64,000 bases of DNA from Stentor roeselii (taxonomy: Eukaryota > Ciliophora > Heterotrichea > Heterotrichida > Stentoridae): positions 146,096-210,095 of the forward strand of contig RSEH01000033.1 of NCBI GenBank assembly GCA_006503475.1. The letters run 5' to 3'. This document shows positions 37,601-47,480 of this stretch, piece by piece; within the stretch, counting starts at the first letter, position 1; each line of letters begins with the position of its first letter. Made by a program: the position numbers and the translations under genes. The notes beneath the pieces were generated by a model. The model worked only from the letters and a program-made list of their open reading frames with translations. It did not search any database and was not told the DNA's origin.

Positions 37601-39398
37601 CTAATTTCTGAAGTTTTTCAACACTTTGACTACTCAAAGTATTCATAGTATCAAATTCCCTTAGTATTTGAGAATGAACTTGATCATTCTTTATTGCAAT
37701 CTTTGTAATTTTTTCGTATTCGTTTTCTTTTTGAATCAAAGCCTCACTTTTCTCATCAAGTTTCTTCTGAAGACTTATAATTTCATTTTCTTTGAGGATT
37801 AAGATATCATTGTTATCGTTCAATTGTTTTCTAAGACTATCATTATCTGCTTGTTGAAGACATAAGAAGTGACTTTCCTCATCAAGTTTTTTCTGGAGAC
37901 TTATAATTTCATATTCTTTGAGGATTAAGATATCATTGTTATCGTTTAATTGTTTTCTAAGATTATCATCATCTGCTTGTTGAAGACATAAGAAGTGACT
38001 TTTCTCATCAATTTTCTTTTGGAGACTTATAATTTCATCTTCTTTGTTGATTAAGATTTCATTGTTATCGTTTAATTTTTTTCTAAGACTATCATTATCT
38101 GCTTGTTGAAGACATAAGAAGTGACTTTTCTCATCAAGTTTCTTTTGGAGACTTATAATTTCATATTCTTTGAGGATTAAGATATCATTGTTATCGTTTA
38201 ATTGTTTTCTAAGATTATCATTATCTGCTTGTTGAAGACATAAGAAGTGACTTTTCTCATCAATTTCTTTCTTCGCGCTATCAAATTCCTCTTGAAATTG
38301 AATCAAAAGAATACTATTTTCTTCTAGTTGTTTGTGAAGATTATCACAATCTATCTGCTTCAAATTTAAGGATTTATTTGTATTATCAAGTTCTTTTTGT
38401 AAACAATCTAATTCATATTGATTTTGAATCAATAGATTTTTAGTTTCATCTGCTAATTGTAATTGAAGACTGTCACATTCAGCCTGTTTAATATTTAAGG
38501 ATTGACTTAACTCATCAAGTTTTTTCTTACAAATATCCAAATCATATTGCTTTTGATTTAATAAAATACTGTTTTCATCAAGTTTTTTCTTACAAATATC
38601 CAAATCATATTGCTTTTGATTTAATAAAATACTGCTTTCATCAAGCTGCTTTAACAAAGTATCACATTCTGCCTGTTTAAGTTCCAATGAGTGATTTTTC
38701 ATTTCATTTTCGTTCTTTATATTGTCTAATTCAATTTGCTTTTGTATAAGCATATTGTTATTTTCTTCAACTTGCTTGAGAAGAGTGTTTAATTCCTTGT
38801 TTTTGTTGTTTGAAACAATGCTATTTTCAATGTATTTACTTTTAAGATTATCAAGGTCATCTTCGCGCTGAGATAGAACTTGACACTTCTCATCATATTG
38901 TTTTCTAAGTAATTCTATATCATTGTTCTTAATTCTCAATGCTTCTTTATTTTCATCTAGTTCCTTTGCAATCTTTTCACTTTTTTCAGATGAATCTTTA
39001 AAAGTATCAGAGATTTTCATGTCTTGACAAATAATTCCTGCCTCTCTTAAAATATTAGAGATTTTTTCCTTATGGTATGTTTCCGATTTAAATTCAGTGA
39101 TATGCTTCAAATTTTGATTCGCAGATTTAAGGAACTTGATTGATTGATTACTAGCTCTTTTCAGTGCCTTAATGATTTGCTCAGTTTCTCTCGAAATCTT
39201 GGTGATGCAAAATTTGATCTGGGTTTTCAATAACTTTAGGAAGATTAGTCTCAAATCTTCTGGGCTTAAAAACTTTTTCAAATGGCCTGTTTCTTTCTTA
39301 TGGTTAAAAAAATGAAGCCCGCAGAAATATATATCTAATGGGCAGGATTCACAAGAAGAGTCTATTTCTTCTCTGCAGCCTTCGTAGATGCAAGACAT
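37080..39398 (-). CDS. B-box-like, long coiled-coil protein with shared zinc-finger C-terminus
   Basis: A 772-residue protein. Residues 1-45 form a B-box-like finger (CIYEGCREEID, CESCPLDIYFCGLHFFNHKK). Residues about 50-130 are helical, and about 140-590 are a long heptad coiled coil. Within it, residues about 380-551 contain four copies of a 42-residue unit (LDEKSHFLCLQQADNDSLRK...), which is exactly six heptads. The C-terminal ~180 residues are the zinc-finger and coil module shared with the 2474-residue protein. The start ATG follows GGCTATAAA and the stop is TAA. The architecture suggests an elongated, probably dimeric scaffold with zinc-binding ends. It looks like a product of domain shuffling; the biological role is unknown. 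Confidence 0.84.
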   Translation of the reverse strand: MSCIYEGCREEIDSSCESCPLDIYFCGLHFFNHKKETGHLKKFLSPEDLRLIFLKLLKTQIKFCITKISRETEQIIKALKRASNQSIKFLKSANQNLKHITEFKSETYHKEKISNILREAGIICQDMKISDTFKDSSEKSEKIAKELDENKEALRIKNNDIELLRKQYDEKCQVLSQREDDLDNLKSKYIENSIVSNNKNKELNTLLKQVEENNNMLIQKQIELDNIKNENEMKNHSLELKQAECDTLLKQLDESSILLNQKQYDLDICKKKLDENSILLNQKQYDLDICKKKLDELSQSLNIKQAECDSLQLQLADETKNLLIQNQYELDCLQKELDNTNKSLNLKQIDCDNLHKQLEENSILLIQFQEEFDSAKKEIDEKSHFLCLQQADNDNLRKQLNDNNDILILKEYEIISLQKKLDEKSHFLCLQQADNDSLRKKLNDNNEILINKEDEIISLQKKIDEKSHFLCLQQADDDNLRKQLNDNNDILILKEYEIISLQKKLDEESHFLCLQQADNDSLRKQLNDNNDILILKENEIISLQKKLDEKSEALIQKENEYEKITKIAIKNDQVHSQILREFDTMNTLSSQSVEKLQKLVQCSYCKVSNTKKYCKHGFCEKCYLSCPECFCQNCNSSHINQESTLCEHNICKNCSSSGCNFCKSEICSHSIKEDYTPLYKQKVGENYFSLSKIKLNTSNSTQKFEFILNKLKGNLRKVEEELVVYDTIHDKSFDDQNELDKKIVRSNLALKEESLMTEEINELCKMFSFSYE
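37740..38270 (-). repeat. 126-nt tandem repeat in coiled coil, four copies
   Basis: The word GAAGACATAAG recurs at 37856, 37982, 38108 and 38234, an exact 126-nt period (42 codons, six heptads). The copies are highly similar, so expansion is recent or kept uniform by conversion. The period keeps the coiled-coil register, so copy-number changes alter the rod length in fixed steps. Confidence 0.92.
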
Positions 39399-40917
39399 TT
39401 TATAGCCATGATAAATTTAAACCTTAAGGTACTCATCTAAAATATATATTGTATTAGATTAAGTTTTATAAAATCATTTGTCTTATTTTATTTGATTATT
39501 GAAAGAAAATCACTTCAACAGATCAAATGCCTGAAACACTTGAATTTAATGCAAGGACTAGCCCTGGCAATATGAGTCTATTGATCTTAAGTCAGTAAAT
39601 ATATATTATCAGCTAATTAGTTATACTTAAATATTATCTAGCAGCAGAATTTTTTAAGTTTTCAGTCAGAGAAGACCAGTTGTTTAGATTCCTGAAGAAA
39701 TCAAAATATTTGATAATGAAAAGTGGGTTAAACTATCTTTTGCCAAATTAACTAAGGGAAACAATAAATTGTCCAAGATTATTTTGAGAAATATATTAAA
39801 GTATAAATCTTTCAAAATATCATTCGAAACCTTTGTGTTGCCCTAATTAGAAAATTTATCCATTTAATATTTACAGATAACTTATATATATCCTGGAGAG
39901 AAAGTGATTACCGAAATTTTATTTAAAGAATGTCTAGCCCACAGAATCATTACTAATCCAAGAAAAATATCCTTGCTTACCATATAATAATTTTATTTTA
40001 ATGTCTATATTTCATTTATAGACACAATATTATATATAAAATATAAATAGTAAATGTCTACAAATAAAAATAGAAGTTCATTGATAAAATTTTTTTAAGG
40101 TTTCATCTATTATCAAATTCTAATGTTATTGCGTAGTATCCTTTATTAAACTCATATATAGTACTCAATTCATTTATTTTCAAACTTGGCTCTAATAGTA
40201 TAGTAAAAGATAATCAATTATCTGGTTATTACTTCTAAAACCAGTGCTGATGACAATTGATATTCTCTTAATTGGATTTCTTTAGTTAAAAATTAGATAC
40301 ATCTAAAACTAACTAATTTGCTCAATCTTTTAAAATCTATTTATTGGTAAGACACAAATGAACTTCTATTATTTCGAACTGATGCAGTACAATTAAAGAT
40401 TAATCTTAGTTAAAAGACAAGCCTTAATTACAAAATTCTTTGATTAAAACACTTTTTTGAACACATATTTTGAGTCAAGTTATATAATTATACAATATAT
40501 TCATTAAAGAAAATCATTTGATTCTTCTTGAAATATTAAATATAAATTCTCTCTAAACGATATTTAAGGGTAAACTTTTTAGAACTCGTTCATCAAAGTT
40601 AGAGTAAGTTAAAATCATATAATGATTATTTAATCAATTAAATTCTTTAAGTACTTAGATTTATCTAGTCATTCATGATAATAATACTTAATCCATCAGC
40701 ATCATACTCAAGCTTTCATTTGTTTAATTTATCTTAACAATAAAAAAAATGTTTATAAAACATTTACAATAAAACATTAACTATCCTTAATTCAAACTTA
40801 AAAATTTCAACTTTTATAATTTACTCTAGCTATCATAAAGAAAATAAATCCTTAAGTGAAATTTCTTTCTTTTTAATCATTATACTGTTCAGACCAGCCC
40901 AGAATGCTGAATTTTAA
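39399..40917. other. AT-rich intergenic region
   Basis: These 1.5 kb lie between the start of the minus-strand coiled-coil gene and the start of the ABC transporter gene. The sequence is uniformly AT-rich with stops in all frames. I see no RNA gene, repeat array or coding relic that I can support. Confidence 0.6.
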
Positions 40918-42747
40918 ATGTGGGATTCAGACGAAGAATTGAATTCTCTGCTCGAGGATTCAAAAGACCTGCTGACCTTCGATAAGATCCAACTTGAATG
41001 GAAAAACATAAATCTAATCGCCAACAGCAGTAAAAGATCAATCAAGATTCTTGAAAATCTTTCAGGTTTAGCAAAACCAGGAGAAATTACAGCAATCATG
41101 GGAGAGTCGGGTTCAGGGAAAAGCTCATTACTTTCAATTCTCTCTGCAACAATAGAAGTCCAAACAGACTTCGAAGTCTTCGGTTCAATCAAATTGAACG
41201 GAGAAGACTTGAATATAGTTAAAAGGTCGAAATATATCCGTTTTTTAAACCAAGAATTCATTTTACATGAATCAATGACGCCCTATGAATTTCTTTATTT
41301 TCAGCTAAAATTAAGAAAAAACAACCCCAGCAATATAATAAAAAAAAAAATCAACTTGATCCTTAAAAGATTCGGACTGACTCATGTAGCCTTCTGCCCT
41401 ATCGGCGGAAAATTATTCAGGGGACTTTCAGGTGGAGAAAGAAGAAGAGTCGCTATTGCTGGAGAAATTATCTGCTGTCCTTCCGTGCTGATACTTGATG
41501 AGCCCACCTCGGGTCTTGACAGTTGTTTAGCTAAAGCGATTGTTAGATGTCTCAAAAAAATCTGCAAATCTGGAGTTACAGTCCTTTTAACCATTCATCA
41601 GCCCGGTTTCGAGATCTTTTCGATGATTGACAAACTGATCTTGATTCAAAAAGGAAGTTTTTTATATCAAGGCCCAGCTCTTGAGTCTTTCAATTATTTT
41701 AAAAAGCTCGGCTTTGAGGCGCCTGTTCAAACAAATCCTCCTGATTTTTTCATGCGGGTCATTCATATTCAAGATAAAAAACATTTAACAGAGGAAGAAC
41801 TGGAGAATATGAAGAAGCTGAAAAATGCTTATCAAGTCGAACAAAGCACTTTAAAGAATCACTTGGAGATCTGGTCAGAAACTCTTAATGAAGTTGATGA
41901 AGAACGAACTTCGTTTTTGAGTGTTGTCAAAATTTTGATATGGAGAGAAATCATCAGTTTAAAAAGAAATCCTATTCAGTACAAAATAAGAATAGCTTAA
42001 TTGGTCTTTTATACCTTTGTGAATGCACTTTTGTATCGAGATCTTGGATTGGACAGTGAAGGTGTAGAAAACCGTAGAGGATTTATCGTAAGAGTCATTA
42101 CAACTTGCTTGATGACTTCACTTTATACTTTAGGCTTGACAATAGCTTATGAACGAAGAATAATCATCAAGGAAATAGAAGATGGTCTTTACAGTGTTCA
42201 AAGCTATTTTATATTCAAAATTTTGAGTGAAACTCCAGCTGCAATTATAAGTTGCATTCTTTTATCCATAGCTCCTTATCATTTTGTAAACATGAACCAC
42301 GAGCATGATTATAAAATGTGGGTATTTTTTCTGATTATATTAAATTGTAATTTTCAAGGAATCATTATAGGTTGTGTTGCGGGAGCGATCTCCAAAAATC
42401 CAGTGTTTGTAGTCGCATTATGTCCTGTTCTAGTTAATGTTTCTTTTATGTTCTCAGGAGTTTTTACGAATCCAGAGGCTGGACCAGAGGTTACTGCATG
42501 GCTGAGATTTTTGTCTCCTTTTATGTTTTTAAGAGATGCAGCGATGAAAAATGAGTATCAAGACCTTGATTATGATGACGATGTTTACCCAAGCCCACAA
42601 GAAAAGTTTAACTACAATCGAGAAGTTTCTACAAATCTTTTGATCAGTTTGATTCATTTATTTTGCATTTATTTTTTGGCTTGCACTTTATTGATGGCTA
42701 GTCTCAAGAAATATGCTGGTTTGAAGAGAGTCTTAGATAAAAATTAG
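40918..42747 (+). CDS. ABCG-type half-transporter interrupted by one in-frame TAA
   Basis: An ATP-binding half-transporter of the White/ABCG family, which exports lipids, pigments or xenobiotics. The nucleotide-binding domain has Walker A (GESGSGKSS, residues 62-70), the signature LSGGERRR (170-177), Walker B with ILDEPTSGLDS (192-202) and the H-loop in TIHQPG. The membrane domain follows, with about six hydrophobic helices (about residues 355-600). A TAA at 41998-42000 interrupts the frame at RIA-stop-LVFYTFVNALLYRDLG. The frame is identical before and after, and Gln is frequent at this position in ABCG proteins, so CAA to TAA is the simplest explanation. No GT-AG intron of 15-18 nt can remove the TAA in frame. 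The gene may be a recent pseudogene, a readthrough case or carry a sequence error. Confidence 0.8.
41998..42000 (+). other. In-frame ochre codon inside the ABCG gene
   Basis: A single TAA separates the nucleotide-binding domain from the transmembrane domain. Upstream and downstream frames are the same, with no insertion or deletion. The nearby GTACAAAATAAGAATAG looks intron-like but is 17 nt, ends before the TAA and would shift the frame. Confidence 0.85.
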
Positions 42748-43780
42748 ATTAAATTCACATGAATAAGAAAATTACTTGATTAAAATTTAATGTATATTAG
42801 TTTATACTTCATATGATGTAAATATGATTTGAATAATTTTTCAAAGATTTTTGAATTTTTGTAAATATTGATAAATTAACTTGCAAGAGCCTTGCTCAAA
42901 TGCTATCATTTTCGATGAATATATGAATAGGTGCTGATGATTCACAAATTAACTCACTACTTGATAGTCTATTTTTATATAATTTTAAATAGGAAATCAT
43001 AATAATTAAGCTTTAAATAATTTTTGAGAGTCTATAAAGTCCAAACTCAAGATCAAAGAATTCTTAAAGATTGAAAAAATCCATAAATCCCATAAAAAAT
43101 AGGATTAAAGTAATCCTTCAGGTTGTATTATTGCTTCTTTGGGTAAACTATTTGTATTTTAATACAAGACAATAATATGAATGGATATTCCTAATTAAAA
43201 TCATGGTAATTTGTGATATTATTTGATTTTCCCTGTAAAAAATGATAAGATTTGAGTACTAGTTTAAAATTATTGATCAGTTAAACAAGAAATGCCAAAG
43301 TTTGATATCTAATCATGATTAAAGATTAATATTAATTTTCCAATTTTTCTTGTTGCTTATAATTCACCTGTATATAGAGATGATTTTATTAGTTAATTTA
43401 TTAGCTTCTCCACAGTATTTGATTGATGGTCAGCTTCAATCGAATGATAATCCATTAATTGGGAATCAAGGTAAAAATAAATTTTATCATAAATTTAAAC
43501 TTTTAAATCAAACAAAACTTTTGATAAATTCCAAATTAATTCGGGTAGGTTTTGTTCAGCTAGATATCAATAAATTAGTAGCTTTAAAAGATTAACCTGA
43601 ATGATTACCCCCATAAATACTTTCAAGATTACAATTCATTAATTATCTATATTAAAAGTATTATTTCAATATAGAGAAATACAAAACATAATCTTCAGAT
43701 CATCAATTATTTACTACCCATCCCAAAATTTCTAATTCACTAATTTTCTGATAATCTAACTATTAGCTATAATTTTTTTT
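42748..43780. other. AT-rich spacer between convergent genes
   Basis: About 1 kb between the ABCG stop and the chitin synthase stop. A short frame (43380-43595 from its first ATG) encodes about 70 residues of mixed composition, but nothing supports it as a gene. No other feature is seen. Confidence 0.5.
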
Positions 43781-45853
43781 CTATTCATTCTCTTCTTCCT
43801 GAGGGCTTTCTTGATTTTTTTTGTCTTCCTTCTTTAAATTCCCTTGATGGTCATACTTCTTCACACAGCACCTATAAAAAACTCCTCCTAAAAACCGAAT
43901 GACAAGTACAATAACTCCAAAATATCCAACAAACAAGACATACTTTCCATAATCCGTGCTTCTAGAGTCCAAAGCATCAAGCAAATAAGCCAAGAAGCCA
44001 TTGAAATAAGCCCAGAGCAGGACCCAAGACGTTCTGAACCTTTTATAGTCCTCTAATTTATCCTTTTCTTTAGGCGTGAGTTGATCAGGACGATTCCCCC
44101 AAGAAATATCATGAATGTTGCACATTGCGTAAATATTGAAGACATTCACATAGATCGGAGTTGCGATCAAAAATTGAACGACACTGAGAGCGACCTGGAA
44201 CAGACAATTGTTAATAGCAAGAATTATCGTAAAAGCTGCAGCAGTGCCTATAACAAATGCTTTCAGCATAAAATCGTCGAAGTTTTCAATAACGATGCCG
44301 ATCATCAGAAGGATAAAGAGTCCCATGTAAAAGGTCAAGATAATAGAAATCGAATAAAAGGCCTGCTCGACGTGCTTCGCGACAGTTCCAAGAGAAAGAA
44401 TCACCAACACTATCAGCTGCATCAGGTAAAATAGAATCAGCAGGTTTCCTGAAGTGCTTCGATCATTTTCAACTGTTTGAGATCTTAGCTGTTTCCTGAC
44501 ACAAATGCTGAAAGCCAAGTAAAACGCTCCGACGAGGAAGAACGAGAAAAAAATGTTGAATAAGCTATACATCATTTGAAAGTATAAAATGCATTTTCGA
44601 GGGCAAGAGTGACTTGTTTCACAGATCCTGCTGCACATCCTGATTGAATAAAGAGACGCGAACCAAGAGCCGTTTATCCATCGTCTTCTTTGAGCGAGGA
44701 GATTAGCCATTTTATTTGGCACGTCTGTGAAAGCCTTGGCCGGGGAACAGTATTTCAGGATATTTGATTTGCCTTTACTTGAAATCAGCGCATAACACAA
44801 AATCCTGTCTTCTGCCAGGTAAATGTTTGATTTGAAGCAACTCATGGCTTCAACTTGCATTGAATAAAAGTAATGATTCCAAAGTGGACCTTTTTTATTC
44901 TCGGGCTCAAGACATTGATAGTTGTATCCACTGAAGGCTCCTGGCAGGACTGGGATGAAACCGATTAATGACTCTAAAGCCTTGTCAAGGATATGAGAAA
45001 ATTTGTACTCCACCTTCTGAGCATGAACCAAAACATCTGTGAATGTCGAATCGTGCATCAAAGGAATGATTTCTCCGCAAACCCCTGCGACTATAGGGTT
45101 GCTTCCACTTGGGTTACTTCCATTATTGAGCTCATCGAAGAGATTTTTCAAAGAATACTCTCCGGCTAGTGTCCCGACATCGATCATGAAGCAGTAGTTG
45201 GGGAGTTCGATTCTGCAGAAACCTGAAAAAAACCAGAGGTGGCTGTTCAGTTTTCTCTTGTTTAGATGTTTTACAAGGAATTTTATTTCGATTTCTTTGT
45301 ATTTTGTAGTGAATAGATGACCGTATTCTTTTTTGAGCTCGTAGTCCTTTTTAGTTATACTTCTGTCTTCATTTTTATTTGGGTTTTCTTCATTTTTAAC
45401 AAAACTTTTGTCTATCTCGATGATTTTTTCGTGTAAATCTTTGAAGGAGAATACTTCTCCAAGTCCAAACTTGTTTTTTATTTGATCTGTATCGAACAGT
45501 ATTTTAAAATTTTTTAATATATCTTCGTTTTTTGAAATCTCTTTATGGAATTGCTCGAGCCCATCAACTATTATAATTATTTTCGTTTCAGCGTTTTCGA
45601 TAATACCTAAGTTCTTATAAATCATCTTGTCTAATGTGTCTTTCAACTGATCAAAAGGTTCATTGTACATGGTTACGCATGCAAGAATGATTTTTTTATG
45701 ATTTCGTTCGTTACGTATCAAATCAAATTTTCTGAATTCATTTTCACTTACATAGCATTGAAGCCCTCCATCCTCCTCTAAATATTCGGTTTTTCCTGCA
45801 GCTAATTTGCATTCGAATAGCTTTTCGAGGTAAACAAGCTCGTATTTTACCAT
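43781..45853 (-). CDS. Chitin synthase (GT2 glycosyltransferase)
   Basis: A membrane enzyme that polymerises UDP-GlcNAc into chitin; in ciliates chitin is used in cyst walls and loricas. The N-terminal part carries ACVTMYNEP (a chitin synthase signature) and a VDG segment. The catalytic core shows MIDVGT, LPGAFSGYNY, EDRILCYAL (catalytic ED) and QRRRWINGSW, the product-binding QxxRW motif. About seven transmembrane helices follow in the C-terminal half, then a charged tail ending SPQEEENE. I start at ATG 45853 (MVKYELVY), since the extra five codons upstream begin with TTG. The protein is 690 residues, compact compared with fungal enzymes. The stop is TAG. It converges on the ABCG gene. Confidence 0.92.
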   Translation of the reverse strand: MVKYELVYLEKLFECKLAAGKTEYLEEDGGLQCYVSENEFRKFDLIRNERNHKKIILACVTMYNEPFDQLKDTLDKMIYKNLGIIENAETKIIIIVDGLEQFHKEISKNEDILKNFKILFDTDQIKNKFGLGEVFSFKDLHEKIIEIDKSFVKNEENPNKNEDRSITKKDYELKKEYGHLFTTKYKEIEIKFLVKHLNKRKLNSHLWFFSGFCRIELPNYCFMIDVGTLAGEYSLKNLFDELNNGSNPSGSNPIVAGVCGEIIPLMHDSTFTDVLVHAQKVEYKFSHILDKALESLIGFIPVLPGAFSGYNYQCLEPENKKGPLWNHYFYSMQVEAMSCFKSNIYLAEDRILCYALISSKGKSNILKYCSPAKAFTDVPNKMANLLAQRRRWINGSWFASLYSIRMCSRICETSHSCPRKCILYFQMMYSLFNIFFSFFLVGAFYLAFSICVRKQLRSQTVENDRSTSGNLLILFYLMQLIVLVILSLGTVAKHVEQAFYSISIILTFYMGLFILLMIGIVIENFDDFMLKAFVIGTAAAFTIILAINNCLFQVALSVVQFLIATPIYVNVFNIYAMCNIHDISWGNRPDQLTPKEKDKLEDYKRFRTSWVLLWAYFNGFLAYLLDALDSRSTDYGKYVLFVGYFGVIVLVIRFLGGVFYRCCVKKYDHQGNLKKEDKKNQESPQEEENE

Positions 45854-46844
45854 TTTTATTATATGCAAAATATTAAGTAATATAGAAACAATAGCATTCC
45901 TTATGAGATATGGAAAATATTAATAAAACCCACTGGCCGAATCTTAAGTGTTAAATTTTGTTGGATGAAATTCTTAATTTATTGAGAAGTTTAATTTTTC
46001 TAATCCTAAATAATTCAAATAAAGCATTTTTCATGCCTTACTCTTATCATTCTAAACTTTAAAATAAACATAATCAGACATTATAGTATTTCATTTTCTT
46101 CTTTAAAACTTAAATTAATTTGAAGATATTCCGAAAGTCTATTTACTTAAAAGGTACAAGAGGTAAAATTTATAATTCTTTGAATTTTGGCCTATTAAAT
46201 GAAAGAAAAAAACAGTAATTAAACTTTGGTATTGAATGAATCAAGAAAATATTGATTCCAATACCTGTCTCAGTAATTTCTTCAATTTGATACAGTTCTC
46301 CTATTTCTTTAGAAATTGCAATTATTCTAAAGTGCTTTCATAAAGATATTTCATAAAAATGCAGGGTTTTGATATCTCAGTATAAGAATACTGTTTCGCA
46401 ATAGCTTACCTTAAATGAATTGAAGCGATGTTTAATAATCTAAATGAAGATGATATCTGAATATACACACAATTATCTTCTATGTATAATGAAATTTTAA
46501 TCAACCTAGACTTGGAGATATGATAATTTCTTAAATGATTTATTACTTATATAAGCTGAAGGGATTGGACATCTTTGGTGTAGTTTAGAGATTTAGGGAT
46601 AAATTTTCGAGCTGAGGTAGAAAATATTTAAATAATTTTGGAATCGGACTCTAAAGTTTTCGCTCTGCATTACTCAATCCTAATAACTTTGAATTTTTTC
46701 ATATGAGCATTACTAAGATGCTTTACTATATATATTTAAGTAGTAGTGAGACTTGAATATGTTAGAATTTTAATAAGAGATTAATTTAATTAAGATAAAC
46801 TAAAAAATGTTGATTAAGTGAATTTAGACTAACCTATTGAATCA
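45854..46844. other. AT-rich intergenic region
   Basis: About 1 kb of AT-rich DNA between the chitin synthase start and the LITAF gene stop, both on the minus strand. All frames carry frequent stops and I see no feature. Confidence 0.6.
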
Positions 46845-47480
46845 TTAATAGTTTCCTAAATACTTAGAGCATTCTGGGCAGTAATGATTGATATAGTACC
46901 ACCTCTTTTTGCCACAAAATGGTAAAAAAGACAATATTGGACAGATACAGCAAAGAATAATACAGCATGCGATTGCTGATGCTTTCACCATTTTACTTGT
47001 CTTTGTTTTAATCCTTGAATTGCAAAATTTGCACACAACAGAAGCAGGATTTTTTCCTAGTTTGTAAAATATTTTTTTATTTGAAGCATTTAATTGTTGT
47101 GGCCGACTAGGAGCTTTAGAAATTAAAATATTGGGTGCTGTGTCCTCAACTTTGAATGTTTCAATATAAACTTTTTTTGGAGGATACACTTCTTGATTAT
47201 CTGATTTTTCCTCTTCTGATTCTTGATTATCTGATTTTTCCTCTTCTGATTCTTGATTATCTGATTTTTCCTCTTCTAATTCTGAATTCAATGACTCGGA
47301 AACGTTTTTAGACTCTCCTGATTCTTGATTGATTGATCTTCCCTTTCCCGATTCTGAATCCAATGACTTGGAAATGTTTTTGGATCCTACTGATAAAGAA
47401 GTTTTATCATCTTGAGGTGAGTGATAGTGGTTTGATTCTGCTTTAACTGAGTTGGAGTCTTCCTCATATTTCTCAGACAT
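46845..47480 (-). CDS. LITAF-domain protein with acidic repeat N-terminus
   Basis: A 211-residue protein. The first ~130 residues are disordered, rich in Ser, Glu and Asn, with three tandem copies of EEEKSDNQES. The C-terminal ~75 residues form a LITAF/SIMPLE domain: CKFC, then a hydrophobic Cys-rich membrane-inserted helix (ASAIACCIILCCICPILSFL), PFC, and a second zinc knuckle HYCPECSKYLG. LITAF proteins are monotopic membrane proteins on late endosomes/lysosomes linked to ubiquitin-dependent sorting. The length and order (long N-terminus, C-terminal LITAF) match the family. The start ATG follows ACAATATAAT and the stop is TAA. Confidence 0.88.
   Translation of the reverse strand: MSEKYEEDSNSVKAESNHYHSPQDDKTSLSVGSKNISKSLDSESGKGRSINQESGESKNVSESLNSELEEEKSDNQESEEEKSDNQESEEEKSDNQEVYPPKKVYIETFKVEDTAPNILISKAPSRPQQLNASNKKIFYKLGKNPASVVCKFCNSRIKTKTSKMVKASAIACCIILCCICPILSFLPFCGKKRWYYINHYCPECSKYLGNY
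47188..47280 (-). repeat. 30-nt tandem repeat, three copies
   Basis: Unit ATTCTTGATTATCTGATTTT plus TCCTCTTCTG (30 nt) repeated three times head to tail and nearly identical. It encodes EEEKSDNQES in the LITAF protein's N-terminus, with a more degenerate related copy on the side towards the start codon. Confidence 0.9.

Noticed and set aside
41979-41995. GTACAAAATAAGAATAG as an intron that would rescue the ABCG gene
   Set aside because: It is 17 nt, ends before the TAA at 41998 and shifts the downstream frame, destroying the membrane domain.
43350-43595. 81-codon open frame downstream of the ABCG gene
   Set aside because: Begins with TTG, has no recognisable domain and lies in a spacer between convergent genes; too weak to call a gene.
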